In this document: positions 1-8,169 of the stretch, piece by piece
Numbering within the stretch: the first letter of the stretch is position 1
Layout: each line of letters begins with the position of its first letter
Assembly (NCBI GenBank): GCA_934667425.1
Contig: CAKULV010000038.1
Coordinates: 1-29,701 of the forward strand
Source: an uncultured Kiritimatiellota bacterium
GTDB taxonomy: Bacteria; Verrucomicrobiota; Kiritimatiellia; RFP12; UBA1067
Length of the DNA: 29,701 nt
Direction: 5' to 3'
The notes under the pieces: generated by a model
Database searches by the model: none
The model's input: the letters and a program-made list of their open reading frames with translations, nothing else
Told to the model about the DNA's origin: nothing
Made by a program: the position numbers and the translations under genes

Positions 1-36
1 GGCGACCGACGCGCAGAAGCCCAACTGGACAAAGGA

Positions 37-291
37 ATGAGCCAAACGAAAGTGAAGTCCCGTATGTACGCCTCGAACAGGTCGGCGGGTGCTGATTCGC
101 TTCGGAAGAAGCGCATGACGGAGGAGGAAATTGCGGAGAAGGTGAAGGAGGGGGACGCGAAGGTGTACGACGCAGACCTCTCGTCGTACTTCGACACGAT
201 ACCGCACGACAAGCTCCTGGCGGCGTTGGAGATGACGCACTACGGCCTCTACCGCCTCGCATGGGCGGACGTGAGGAGGGCGCGGATTTGA
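37..291 (+). pseudogene. Group II intron reverse transcriptase/maturase fragment
   Basis: This is an 84-codon open frame. Residues 44-64 carry the conserved RT block YDADLSSYFDTIPHDKL, typical of group II intron (LtrA-type) reverse transcriptases. After about residue 64 the similarity stops. The YADD polymerase motif, the maturase X domain and any endonuclease domain are absent, against a usual length of about 400-600 residues. The tail (ending VRRARI) may be the original C-terminus brought forward by an internal deletion, or unrelated sequence; I cannot decide. The product should have no reverse transcriptase activity. Any mobility or protein-assisted splicing would need a maturase supplied from elsewhere. 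Confidence 0.75.
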
Positions 292-336
292 CAGGAAAAA
301 TGCGTATAATATGCGCGTGGCAATCAAGGAAAGGGA
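288..336 (+). promoter_or_regulatory. Promoter-like -10 and ribosome binding site between RT fragment and domain V
   Basis: A perfect TATAAT at 305-310 is followed by ATGCGCG, matching the -10/GCGC pattern of other promoters in this window. TTGACA lies at 288-293, but only 11 bp away, too close for a normal -35. A strong purine-rich site, AAGGAAAGGGA (326-336), lies 7 nt before the ATG at 344. It could drive the downstream glycosidase. It could also be chance within intron domain IV. Confidence 0.4.
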
Positions 337-343
337 ATAATCC

Positions 344-2314
344 ATGGCAACGGGAAAGGCACTCGATGGAAAGCCGTATGCGGGAAATCCGCACGTACGG
401 TTTGACGAGGGGGAAGTCGCACCGGCGGCAACGCCGAGGCGAGGGTCTCTACTCTACAGGAAAGAGACATTGCTGGCGTGGATGGTTCTTGCGGCACAGG
501 TTGTGTGTGCGGCGGGTCCCACGGATTCTGACGTTGCGGCGGCATCGCTCGCGCAGGCCCGCAGGCTTACTGTGGAGACCGAGCAGGCCGACGGCACGTG
601 CGTTCGGGAGGCGGTCGCTCTTGTGCCGACGAACGGCGTGGCGGAGCTGCGGATCGGAAGGGGTTCCGTAAGGCCGGGGACCAGGGCCATTCGGCTACGG
701 CTCGACTTCGCACGCGCCCGGTGTGGCGAGGACGGGTATTTCGTCACTCCGAATAATGAGATCGGCCGGTTCAGGCACAAGGATGGCCGCTGGCGCTGCG
801 GGGCGAAGTGGATGCTGATGCCGGTGGTCGGGATGAAGACACCCCGCGTGGCGTTTGTCGCGATCGGCACGGGGATGCCATGGAGCTTTTCGGAGGAGAT
901 CGTTGCGCGGAGCGGAGAGTATGCCGCGACACTTTCATGGGACGAGGACCTCGATGCCCCGTACGAGGACTTTGCGATGCGCTTCGTGTTCCTTGAAGGC
1001 GATTCGGCGGACTACTCCGGCATGGCGTGCGCCTATCGCGCGTACCAGCTTGGGCGAGGCGCGTGCCGTCCGCTTTCCGGGCGCGCGAAGGAGCGTCCGG
1101 AGCTGGCCTACGCGGCGACGGCGCCGGAGATCCGCATCAGGCAGGCGTGGAAGCCGGTGCCGAGCCCCGTCACGAACCAGGTCACGCGCAACGAGCCTCC
1201 CGTGACGCCCTACGTGACGTTTGACAGGGTGAAGGACATCGTCAGGGCCCTCGGCGGTGCGGGGGTGGACAAGGCGGAGATATGCCTTGTCGGATGGAAC
1301 AGGGGCGGACATGACGGCGCATATCCGCAGCTCTTCCCGGTGGAGCCGTCGCTCGGCGGCGAGGCGAAGCTCAGGGAGGCGGTCCGCTTCGCGCAGGATC
1401 GCGGCTACCGGATCGTCGCGCACGGCAACCACCGCGACGCCTACATGATAGCCGACAGCTGGGACGCGGAGTACGTGCGCGAGAAGAATGCCGACGGGAC
1501 GCTGCGTCCGCCGGCGACTACATGGGGCGGCGGAGGGCTCTACACGATCTGTCCGCAACGCGCGTACGAGCGCTTCGCGGTCAAGACGGCGGCGGAGGTT
1601 GCCGCCTTGGGCTTCCGCGGCCTATACTACCTCGATGTCGCGACATGCCACCAGCCGTCGCGTTGCAACGATCCTCGCCATCCGCTGGACAAGCGCCAGT
1701 GCCGCGACTACGAGGCGGCTATACTCGGCCTCCAGCGGGACACGTTCGGCGGCGCGGCCTCCGAGGGCGCGGCGGATGCGTACATGGATGTGCTGGACTC
1801 CGCGCTTACGGTGTGCTGGCGGAAGCCGTTTGCGCCTACACGCGGCCTCATCGACGGCTACGTGCCGTTCTGGCAGCTAGTCTACAACGGGATATGCCTT
1901 TCCACCCCGTTCAGGAGCGCGATGAACATCCCTGTGCAGAAGGATGCGGGCAGGCTCGCCCTGCTTCTTGCGGAGTACGGAGGACGGCCAACGTTCTACA
2001 TCTACTCGCGCTTCCGCGAAGGCGGCAAGGCCGGCAACATGGGCGACCGGGATCTTCGCTGCGGCACGGAGGAAGAGCTGGCGGAGACCGTCCGCGCGAT
2101 CCGCGATGGCGTGGACGAGTATCGCCGCCGCAGCCATCTCCAGTTCTGCTTCATGGACCGGCACGAGACGATATCGCCCGGCGTGGTGCGCATCTCCTAT
2201 TCAAACGGCGAGACCATGGTGTGCAATTACGCGGATGAGCCATACGAGGACATTCCGCCGATGTCGTATCGCATTCGGGGCGACAGTGTCCATGCTTTCC
2301 CGCCAACCAAATGA
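344..2314 (+). CDS. Secreted GH101/DUF5696-like glycosidase
   Basis: This is probably an exported glycoside hydrolase with a TIM-barrel core related to DUF5696/GH101 (endo-alpha-N-acetylgalactosaminidase-like) proteins. Support comes from the block YYLDV (around nt 1620-1640) followed by C-N-D-P-R-H-P, and a later E-G-A-A-D-A-Y-M-D-V segment. Both resemble barrel active-site strands of that group. The first part is a beta-sandwich-like region. Start choice is uncertain. ATG 344 has a good ribosome binding site but lies inside the intron remnant and adds 38 residues. Codons from 458 read RKETLLAWMVLAAQVVCAAG, a normal signal peptide, so the original start may be 5' of the intron, or TTG 470 or ATG 482 may be used. 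The substrate could be mucin-type O-glycan, by family analogy only. Confidence 0.6.
   Translation: MATGKALDGKPYAGNPHVRFDEGEVAPAATPRRGSLLYRKETLLAWMVLAAQVVCAAGPTDSDVAAASLAQARRLTVETEQADGTCVREAVALVPTNGVAELRIGRGSVRPGTRAIRLRLDFARARCGEDGYFVTPNNEIGRFRHKDGRWRCGAKWMLMPVVGMKTPRVAFVAIGTGMPWSFSEEIVARSGEYAATLSWDEDLDAPYEDFAMRFVFLEGDSADYSGMACAYRAYQLGRGACRPLSGRAKERPELAYAATAPEIRIRQAWKPVPSPVTNQVTRNEPPVTPYVTFDRVKDIVRALGGAGVDKAEICLVGWNRGGHDGAYPQLFPVEPSLGGEAKLREAVRFAQDRGYRIVAHGNHRDAYMIADSWDAEYVREKNADGTLRPPATTWGGGGLYTICPQRAYERFAVKTAAEVAALGFRGLYYLDVATCHQPSRCNDPRHPLDKRQCRDYEAAILGLQRDTFGGAASEGAADAYMDVLDSALTVCWRKPFAPTRGLIDGYVPFWQLVYNGICLSTPFRSAMNIPVQKDAGRLALLLAEYGGRPTFYIYSRFREGGKAGNMGDRDLRCGTEEELAETVRAIRDGVDEYRRRSHLQFCFMDRHETISPGVVRISYSNGETMVCNYADEPYEDIPPMSYRIRGDSVHAFPPTK
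371..457 (+). ncRNA. Group II intron domains V and VI
   Basis: Domain V spans 371-403. The lower stem AAGCCGT/ACGGTTT (371-377 with 397-403) contains the AGC catalytic triad at 372-374 with its G-U pair. A two-base bulge (CG, 394-395) follows. The upper stem (378-383 with 389-393 and 396) is capped by a GAAAT loop. It is one base shorter than the common 34-nt form. A domain VI-like hairpin with a GCAA loop follows, then the CTCTACTCTAC terminus at 447-457. The fold is intact by eye, so the catalytic core may still work if domains I-III exist upstream. Confidence 0.75.
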
Positions 2315-2351
2315 GAAAGTCAAAAACGGGTAAACTCCAGATTCGGTTAGG

Positions 2352-2380
2352 TTGCCGTAATCAATGGAGTATGGTATATT
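2352..2380 (+). promoter_or_regulatory. Promoter of the Gfo/Idh-DUF1080-MFS-LmbE operon
   Basis: TTGCCG (2352-2357), a 17-bp spacer and TATATT (2375-2380), with an extended -10 TGG at 2372-2374 and AGCGC just downstream. AAAGGAG (2397-2403) precedes ATG 2408. Confidence 0.65.
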
Positions 2381-2407
2381 AGCGCACGTCAAACTGAAAG
2401 GAGTGCT

Positions 2408-3871
2408 ATGAACAGAAGGGATTTCGTAAGCGGATCGCTTGCATTTGCGGGCGCATCGTTTTTCATCGGCGGCTGCGCTACGCGGAAAGGAGCGCGGCGA
2501 ATCGCCGCCAACGCGAAGGTCAACGTCGGGATCATCGGCTGCGGGCTGATCGCGAAGACAACCAATGTGCCTGGCTTCCTTCAGGATCCGCGCTGCCGCG
2601 TCACGACGGTGTGCGATGTCGTGGAGATCGCGCCGGACTACTTCTACGGCGGGCGGGGTTCGAATTTCGGCGCAGAGGGCTTTGCCAAGGCGGACGGATC
2701 GTACCGCCGCGACATCTGCGGCTGGCGGGTAATCCGCGACATGGTCAACAGGCACTATGGAGACAAGGCCTGCCGCGTGGTCACGGACTGGCGCGACGTC
2801 ATCGACGATGCGACGATTGATGCGGTCTGCATATGCACGCCGGACCACTGGCACGCGATCATGTCCATCGCGGCCATGAAGGCCGGCAAGCACGTGTTCT
2901 GCCAGAAGCCCATGTCGCTCTCGGTCGCCGAGGGGCAGGAGATGGTGCGAGTCGCGAAGGAGACGGGCGTCACGTTCCAGGTGGGCAACCAGGGCGCGAC
3001 CAATCCGGCGTACAGGCTCTCGGAGGAGATCGTCCTAAACGGCTATGCGGGCAAGGTGAAGAGCGCGACCATCTGCATCCCGGCGTGCGACCACTGGGCG
3101 GGGCATGGACGCTGTGCCGCCCGCGCACCGCTCCCCGGGTACTTCTCCGAGGAAGGGTGGAACATGTGGCAGGGCCCTGCACTGCACTGGGAGAACAACG
3201 CCTACATCCCGTCGATCCACGACCCGACCTGCTGGCGCTTCAACAACCGCTACGGCGGCGGGATGATCCCGGACTTCGGGGCGCACGAGTTCGACGAGCT
3301 CAACCGCGGCCTCGGCACGCAGTTCACGGGCCCCGTGGCCGTGGAGAACATGGAGAGCGACTACGCCACCGGCGCGGACCGCGACGTGTTCTCGTGGCCG
3401 GGCGAGTTCAAGTTCGATTTCGTCTTCGCCAGCGGGCTGCGCTGCCACGTGCGCAAGATCGACAGGGCGAACGGCTGGCCGCGCCAGACGATCTTCCACT
3501 GCGAGAAGGGAGACGTCGGGAGCTACGACGGCAAGGGCAAGGTGCCGGACTGCCTCAAGAACTTCAAGGAGAGTGACCTTACGGACAAGGACATCAAGCT
3601 CTACCGTCCCAACGAGGGGCATGACGGCTCGAAGTTCCACGAGTCGGACTTCCTCGACGGCGTGATAGAGGGGCGCACGTCGGTCGCCTCCACGTGCGAG
3701 ATGGGGCACCGCACGATCTCGATGGCGCACATCGCCAACATCTGCGCGCGGATGCAGCTCCGGTCCCTCAAGTGGGATCCGGCGGCCGAAAGGTTTGTCG
3801 GCGCGTATGCGGACGAGGCCAACCGCTTCCTGAAGGTCCGGTACCACAACGGCTGGGAACTCGGCGCCTGA
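2408..3871 (+). CDS. Tat-exported lipoprotein Gfo/Idh/MocA oxidoreductase
   Basis: This is a 487-residue NAD(P)-dependent sugar oxidoreductase. The N-terminus has a twin-arginine signal (NRRDFVSG) running into a lipobox (FIGGC, Cys about 23), so it should be exported folded and anchored to a membrane. The Rossmann motif VGIIGCGLIA starts near residue 38. The family's EKP motif appears as CQKP with the likely catalytic Lys at 167; Gln in place of Glu is common in exported members. The C-terminal half is the usual alpha/beta substrate domain. Gfo/Idh proteins of this type oxidise or reduce a sugar hydroxyl, often C3, and some act as glycosidases with tightly bound NAD (GH109). It is first in an operon with DUF1080, MFS and LmbE genes, which supports 3-keto-sugar chemistry. 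The substrate is unknown. Confidence 0.85.
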   Translation: MNRRDFVSGSLAFAGASFFIGGCATRKGARRIAANAKVNVGIIGCGLIAKTTNVPGFLQDPRCRVTTVCDVVEIAPDYFYGGRGSNFGAEGFAKADGSYRRDICGWRVIRDMVNRHYGDKACRVVTDWRDVIDDATIDAVCICTPDHWHAIMSIAAMKAGKHVFCQKPMSLSVAEGQEMVRVAKETGVTFQVGNQGATNPAYRLSEEIVLNGYAGKVKSATICIPACDHWAGHGRCAARAPLPGYFSEEGWNMWQGPALHWENNAYIPSIHDPTCWRFNNRYGGGMIPDFGAHEFDELNRGLGTQFTGPVAVENMESDYATGADRDVFSWPGEFKFDFVFASGLRCHVRKIDRANGWPRQTIFHCEKGDVGSYDGKGKVPDCLKNFKESDLTDKDIKLYRPNEGHDGSKFHESDFLDGVIEGRTSVASTCEMGHRTISMAHIANICARMQLRSLKWDPAAERFVGAYADEANRFLKVRYHNGWELGA

Positions 3872-3910
3872 TCGGCTTGCCATGCCAGGAATGCCAATTT
3901 GGAGGATGTC

Positions 3911-5542
3911 ATGAAATTCAATAAACTGTTTTTCGTTTCGGCGCTCGCCTGTGTCGCGTTGGCGGGCTGCCGCTGCCCATGCGGTGCGCCCGGCCCGAAG
4001 GTGGATGCCGAGGGGTTCACGTGGTTCGACGGGACGTTCCCGGCCGTTGCGCCGAGCGAATACTACATCGTCCGTTTCGAGCGCCCCGGCGGGATTGTCG
4101 AAACGGGCTGGCAGAAGGGGCTCTCCCGCTGGCTCTTCACCGAGGTGCGCCAGCTTAGGGACGGCGTTACGATAATCGAGGATGGCGCATACCGAGATGG
4201 CGGTGCGCCTACCGCCGGCGTGAATTGGGCGAAGAGAATCCGTGCCGGCGCGCGCAACGTGCGCTACAAGTTCGTCGGGCCGGACTATACGGTGGAGAAG
4301 GACGGCAGGCTTCCCGTTCCCGGGGGATACGTGGAACTCTTCAACGGCAGGGACTTGACGGGTTGGAAGGGCGTCACGCGGGAGGAAAACTTCCATCTTC
4401 CGGACGTGCGTCGCGCCGCTTGGCCAGAAAAGCGCGAGGCCATGCAGGCGAAAGCCGACGAAATGATGCGCAGGCACTGGTTCGTGAAGGACGGGCAGCT
4501 CTATTTCGACGGCAAGGACGGCGGCTACTCGCTTGCGACCGCGAAGGACTACGGGAACTTCGACCTCCTCTGCGACTGGCGGCTTCTGCGCGTCCATGGG
4601 GACTCGGGCTTCTATCCGCGCGGCATCTGCCAGGTCCAGATCTGGGATCCGGACACGTGGGGTGGCCTCGGGTCCGGCGGACTCTACAACGACAAGATCC
4701 ATGTCTCAAACGCCACATCGCGCCAGGACAACCCGATAGGCGACTGGAACCGCTGCCGCATCCGCATGATAGGCGACAAGGTGACGGTATGGCTCAACGG
4801 CAAGGTTGTGGTGAATGGCGTCCCACTTGAGGATTACAGGAATCCGGCGGGAATCCCGCTCATCCAGCAGCTTGAACTCCAGTGCCACGGGGACCCGATC
4901 CTCTTCCGCAACATCTTCATCAAGGAGCTGCCGGAGAGCCCGGCAGACGTTCCCGACCCTGCGAAAGCCGTGCGCGGCGACAAGATCGACCTGCTCGCGA
5001 ACGGCCTTGCGGACTGGGAGGCCACGGACGCCAAGGCCCGGATGGGGTGGGGCGTGAAGGATGGAATCCTTTCGAACTTCGTGACCGACGATCCCGCATC
5101 GAAATCGCGCGGCGGCTCCGGCGGCACGCACCTGAAGACGAAGCGCGCCGACTTCTTCGACTTCGACCTCTCGTACGACGTGCTAGTCCCGGCGAAGTGC
5201 AACTCCGGAGTATACCTGCGCGGACGCTACGAGATACAGGTGCTCGACAGCTACGGCAAGCCGGCCGACAGGCACAGCATGGCGGCGCTCTACGAGCACA
5301 TCGCGCCGTCGGTCTCGGCCGAAAGGCCGGCGGGCGAATGGCAGCACGTCGACGTGACGCTCTACAGGCGGCACATCACCGTCACGCTGAACGGCGTGAA
5401 GGTCATAGACAACAAGCCGATCCCCGGCGTGACTCCGGCGGCGATGGACGGGAACGAGTTTGCGCCGGGGCCGATCCTCCTGCAGGGCGACCACTCCAAC
5501 GCCTCGTTCAGGAACATGGTGCTTACTCCGATACTCAAATGA
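3911..5542 (+). CDS. Lipoprotein with two DUF1080 (3-keto-disaccharide hydrolase) domains
   Basis: This 543-residue protein starts at ATG 3911, behind GGAGG at 3901-3905. A lipoprotein signal ends in LAGC (Cys 20). After a short beta region, the first DUF1080 domain begins with VELFNGRDLTGWKG (about residues 138-343). A second follows at about 355-543, with typical GVYLRGRYEIQVLDSYG and WQHVDVTLYRRHITVTLNG blocks. DUF1080 (PF06439) adopts a concanavalin-like fold. Characterised members hydrolyse 3-keto-glycosides, and others act as carbohydrate-binding units. Two tandem copies in one chain could be one catalytic and one binding copy. The gene is co-transcribed with an exported Gfo/Idh oxidoreductase, the partner expected for making a 3-keto substrate. 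Confidence 0.8.
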   Translation: MKFNKLFFVSALACVALAGCRCPCGAPGPKVDAEGFTWFDGTFPAVAPSEYYIVRFERPGGIVETGWQKGLSRWLFTEVRQLRDGVTIIEDGAYRDGGAPTAGVNWAKRIRAGARNVRYKFVGPDYTVEKDGRLPVPGGYVELFNGRDLTGWKGVTREENFHLPDVRRAAWPEKREAMQAKADEMMRRHWFVKDGQLYFDGKDGGYSLATAKDYGNFDLLCDWRLLRVHGDSGFYPRGICQVQIWDPDTWGGLGSGGLYNDKIHVSNATSRQDNPIGDWNRCRIRMIGDKVTVWLNGKVVVNGVPLEDYRNPAGIPLIQQLELQCHGDPILFRNIFIKELPESPADVPDPAKAVRGDKIDLLANGLADWEATDAKARMGWGVKDGILSNFVTDDPASKSRGGSGGTHLKTKRADFFDFDLSYDVLVPAKCNSGVYLRGRYEIQVLDSYGKPADRHSMAALYEHIAPSVSAERPAGEWQHVDVTLYRRHITVTLNGVKVIDNKPIPGVTPAAMDGNEFAPGPILLQGDHSNASFRNMVLTPILK

Positions 5543-6771
5543 ATGCGATTCGACGCACCCGGCTTGTGTTCCTGTCGCTCGTTGCGGCGATGGCCGGGTT
5601 TCTCTTCGGCTACGATACCGCCGTCATTAACGGCGGCGAGCAGCAGATCCAGCAGGTGTGGGGCCTGTCTGGCGCCATGCATGGATGGGTGATGTCGTCC
5701 GCGCTCTGGGGCACGGTCATCGGCGCCTTGTCCGGAGGACGGATCACCGACCGCTTCGGGCGCAAGATGACGCTCTTCGGCAGCGGCGTGCTCTATCTTG
5801 TGTCTGCGGTATGGAGCGGATTGGCGATCGGACCGTGGGATCTCATGTTCGCCCGGTTCATAGGCGGGATTGGAGTCGGCGTCTCCTCGATCGCCGCGCC
5901 CGTGTACATCGCGGAGATTGCCCCGGCGGAACACAGGGGGCTTTTCGGCGGACTCTTCCAGCTCAACATCGTGCTTGGCATGGTCTCCTCGCAATTCGTC
6001 AACTGGCGTCTCGGCACTGCGGGGCTCGGGGACGCGGCCTGGAGGTGGATGCTTGGCGCGGAGGCGTTCCCCGCATTCGCATTTACGCTGCTGTGCCCGT
6101 TCCTCGTGGAAAGTCCAAAGTGGCTGCAGCTGCGCACAGAGGTTGCCGCTTCGCCGGAGACCGGCGCGGCGGCAAGGCTGTTCCGCATGAGGAACGCGAA
6201 GCTCCTGTTCCTCGCCTGTTCAATCGCCGCGTTCGACCAGCTTTCCGGCATCAACGCCGTCATGTATTTCGCAAAGCGCGTGTTTGAGATGGCCGGCTTT
6301 TCGGGTTCGCGGGCATATGCGGCGGCGTCGCTGATGAGCGTACTGCTTGGCCTGGGGACGCTTTTCGGATTGTGGCTTGTCGATCGCATCGGTCGCCGCA
6401 GGCTGCTTCTCATAGGCGCCATCGGATGTGTCGTCTGCCATTTCGCGACGGCCGCCGCGTTCCGTTGCGGCCTCGGCGGAATCGCTGCTGTGGCGATAAA
6501 CGGATTCATCGTGTTCTATGCCGCCGGACAGGGCGTTGTGATGTGGGTGTTCGTTTCCGAACTCTTCCCGACCGCGCTCCGTGCGCAGGGGCAGTCCTCC
6601 GCCATATTCGTCCACTGGACTTTTGCGGCGGCGATCACCTTCGTGTTCCCGCTGATGGCGGGGAGCTGGTCCCCTGCGGGGATATTCGGACTTTTCGGAG
6701 GCTGCCTGATGCTGCTTGTCGTCTGGGCCGTTTTTCTCATGCCCGAAACAAAAGGAAAGGAACTTGAATAG
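5539..6771 (+). CDS. Sugar-porter MFS permease
   Basis: This is a 410-residue inner-membrane transporter of the major facilitator superfamily, sugar porter family. The ATG at 5539 overlaps the stop of the DUF1080 gene (ATGA). Family signatures are visible: GFLFGYDTAVING in TM1, DRFGRK after TM2 (around residue 71), VESPKW after TM6, DQLSGINAVMYF in TM7, DRIGRR after TM8 and a C-terminal PETKGKELE. It is shorter than the usual 450-500 residues because the cytoplasmic loop between TM6 and TM7 is cut to about 30 residues. It probably imports the monosaccharide or keto-sugar released by its operon partners, with protons. The exact sugar cannot be read from sequence. Confidence 0.85.
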   Translation: MNAIRRTRLVFLSLVAAMAGFLFGYDTAVINGGEQQIQQVWGLSGAMHGWVMSSALWGTVIGALSGGRITDRFGRKMTLFGSGVLYLVSAVWSGLAIGPWDLMFARFIGGIGVGVSSIAAPVYIAEIAPAEHRGLFGGLFQLNIVLGMVSSQFVNWRLGTAGLGDAAWRWMLGAEAFPAFAFTLLCPFLVESPKWLQLRTEVAASPETGAAARLFRMRNAKLLFLACSIAAFDQLSGINAVMYFAKRVFEMAGFSGSRAYAAASLMSVLLGLGTLFGLWLVDRIGRRRLLLIGAIGCVVCHFATAAAFRCGLGGIAAVAINGFIVFYAAGQGVVMWVFVSELFPTALRAQGQSSAIFVHWTFAAAITFVFPLMAGSWSPAGIFGLFGGCLMLLVVWAVFLMPETKGKELE

Positions 6772-6772
6772 C

Positions 6773-7837
6773 ATGGAACTGAATCGTCGCAATTTTCTTG
6801 GGACTGCGGCCTTTGCCGCTGCGGGGCTGTCTGCCGCAAAGGCGCCGGCCGCCGAACCCGTCCTCGACAGCAAGCCTATCTTCGGAAAGGCGAGCCACTA
6901 TGCGGGGCGGGATCCGCGTCTCCCGTCTTTTGCCCAGGACAACTTCAGGTTGCCGTTCAAGGTGATGTTTATCGGCGCACATCCGGACGATGCCGATTTC
7001 CAGGCCGGCGCGATCGCCCACAAGATTGCCAGGGCGGGGGGCGAGGCGATATTCGTCTCGTGCTGCAACGGCAACAAGGGACACCAATGGATGCGCTCGG
7101 ACGAGCTTGCGGCGCGTCGCTATCGCGAGACCCAGGCATCCTCGAAGGTGCTTGGCGTGAAACGCTACTATGTGCTCGGATACCCGGATTGCGAGATCGA
7201 GCCAAACCTTGAGCTCCGTGCGCGGCTGACGCGACTCATAAGGCAAGAGGCCCCCAACCTTCTCATCACGCACCGCACGAGCGACTACCATGCGGACCAC
7301 CGTGCCGTCGGCATCGCGGTCCGAGACGCGACATACCTGTTCGGCGTTCCGCTCTACTGTCCCGACTCGCCTGTCCCGGAGACGCTTCCGTTCGTGATGT
7401 ACGGCGGCGACCCGTTCCGCGAGCCGGCGCCGTTCCGCGCCGATCTCATCGTTGGCGACGACGACGTTCTCGACACGCTGCTTGCGGCATGGGTCTGCCA
7501 CGAGTCGCAGGAGTTCGAGTGGCTGCCGCCGGAGCATGGCTTTGATCCGAAGACGATGCCCACGGACCTTGAGGGGCGCAAGGCGTTCCTGCGGGACAAG
7601 ATGATGCCCGGGCGCCCGCTCGCGAACGGCAAGCGCCACCGCAAGGAGATTGATGCGGCATGGGGCGGGAAGGGCCCGCGCTACGCCGAGGTGTTCGAGC
7701 TGTGCGACTATGCACGGCCGCCCGCCCCGAAGGAAGTGGAGTATCTTGAGTCGCTTGGCTTCAAGTGGCTTGCGCCGCGTCCGAAGATAGTAGAGCCGGG
7801 CGTCAACCCAAAGCACGAGCACGGGTCGGTGTCGTAG
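6773..7837 (+). CDS. Tat-exported PIG-L/LmbE-family deacetylase
   Basis: This 354-residue protein starts at ATG 6773, one base after the permease stop. A twin-arginine signal (NRRNFLG) and Ala-rich segment point to export. The zinc-binding motif GAHPDD (His 70, Asp 72, Asp 73) and the distal YHADHRAVG block (His 173, His 176) are the hallmarks of PIG-L/LmbE N-acetylglucosamine deacetylases. The long C-terminal part is typical of the Tat-bearing PVC/Bacteroidetes version. It would de-N-acetylate an amino-sugar glycoside outside the cytoplasm, possibly exposing a substrate for the oxidoreductase and DUF1080 proteins. That link is inference from the operon. The AGGAAAGGA site 12-20 nt upstream overlaps the preceding gene. 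Confidence 0.85.
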   Translation: MELNRRNFLGTAAFAAAGLSAAKAPAAEPVLDSKPIFGKASHYAGRDPRLPSFAQDNFRLPFKVMFIGAHPDDADFQAGAIAHKIARAGGEAIFVSCCNGNKGHQWMRSDELAARRYRETQASSKVLGVKRYYVLGYPDCEIEPNLELRARLTRLIRQEAPNLLITHRTSDYHADHRAVGIAVRDATYLFGVPLYCPDSPVPETLPFVMYGGDPFREPAPFRADLIVGDDDVLDTLLAAWVCHESQEFEWLPPEHGFDPKTMPTDLEGRKAFLRDKMMPGRPLANGKRHRKEIDAAWGGKGPRYAEVFELCDYARPPAPKEVEYLESLGFKWLAPRPKIVEPGVNPKHEHGSVS

Positions 7838-7848
7838 CGAGGGAGATC

Positions 7849-7877
7849 TACGATTTGCGATTTACGATTTTCGATTG
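7849..7877 (+). repeat. Degenerate tandem CGATTT repeat
   Basis: Four imperfect copies of a 7-base unit (TACGATTT, GCGATTT, ACGATTT, TCGATT) lie head to tail right after the LmbE stop. Similar CGATTT-type intergenic repeats are, as I recall, scattered through some PVC genomes. No function is evident. Confidence 0.6.
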
Positions 7878-8119
7878 CATTTGGCCATTGGGGCATTTAA
7901 TGATTTAGCCGTGCAGAAGTGAAGAAATGTAGATTCCGGAATGTGGACGCATTTCCGTGAAATGTGTGAATTGCGCCCCTCCCGAACCGCTCGACGATCA
8001 AGCCCACCCCCGTGCGCCAGGCGCCGATTGTAGCCGGGGTCTGTAAAACGATCGATGCCCGCGTCCGGGAAGCCGCATCTTGCGTCGATTCGCGTTGGCG
8101 GAGAATTGCAATGACGACA

Positions 8120-8138
8120 TTCGCCCTGTAGGGGCGAA
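8120..8138 (+). repeat. Small perfect hairpin in intergenic region
   Basis: TTCGCCC (8120-8126) and GGGCGAA (8132-8138) form a 7-bp stem around TGTAG. There is no T-run, so it is not a standard terminator. It looks like a short repetitive palindrome of the CCCTGTAGGGGCG kind seen between genes in various bacteria. Confidence 0.45.
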
Positions 8139-8169
8139 GCGCTGCGTTGCGGAAGCGTCCGGCAAAAAG

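Larger units (their letters stand above)
1..457 (+). mobile_element. Group II intron, 3' part only, degenerate
   Basis: The window opens inside a group II intron. A fragment of the intron-encoded reverse transcriptase (37-291) is followed by a recognisable domain V (371-403), a domain VI-like stem and a typical 3' terminus (CTCTACTCTAC, ending about 457). Domains I-III would lie left of the window, so I cannot tell whether a full ribozyme exists. The RT is clearly broken. The 3' boundary falls right before codons that read as a signal peptide of the next gene. This suggests insertion into, or just upstream of, the start of that gene. The exact boundary is inferred from the consensus terminus. 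Confidence 0.75.

Noticed and set aside
3035..4702. A 555-codon minus-strand frame across the Gfo/Idh and DUF1080 genes
   Set aside because: Low-complexity, charged translation without motifs, opposite two recognised genes.
4882..5538. In-frame upstream extension of the MFS permease
   Set aside because: This part overlaps the DUF1080 coding sequence and lacks any membrane or domain pattern. The permease begins naturally at 5539 with the ATGA overlap.
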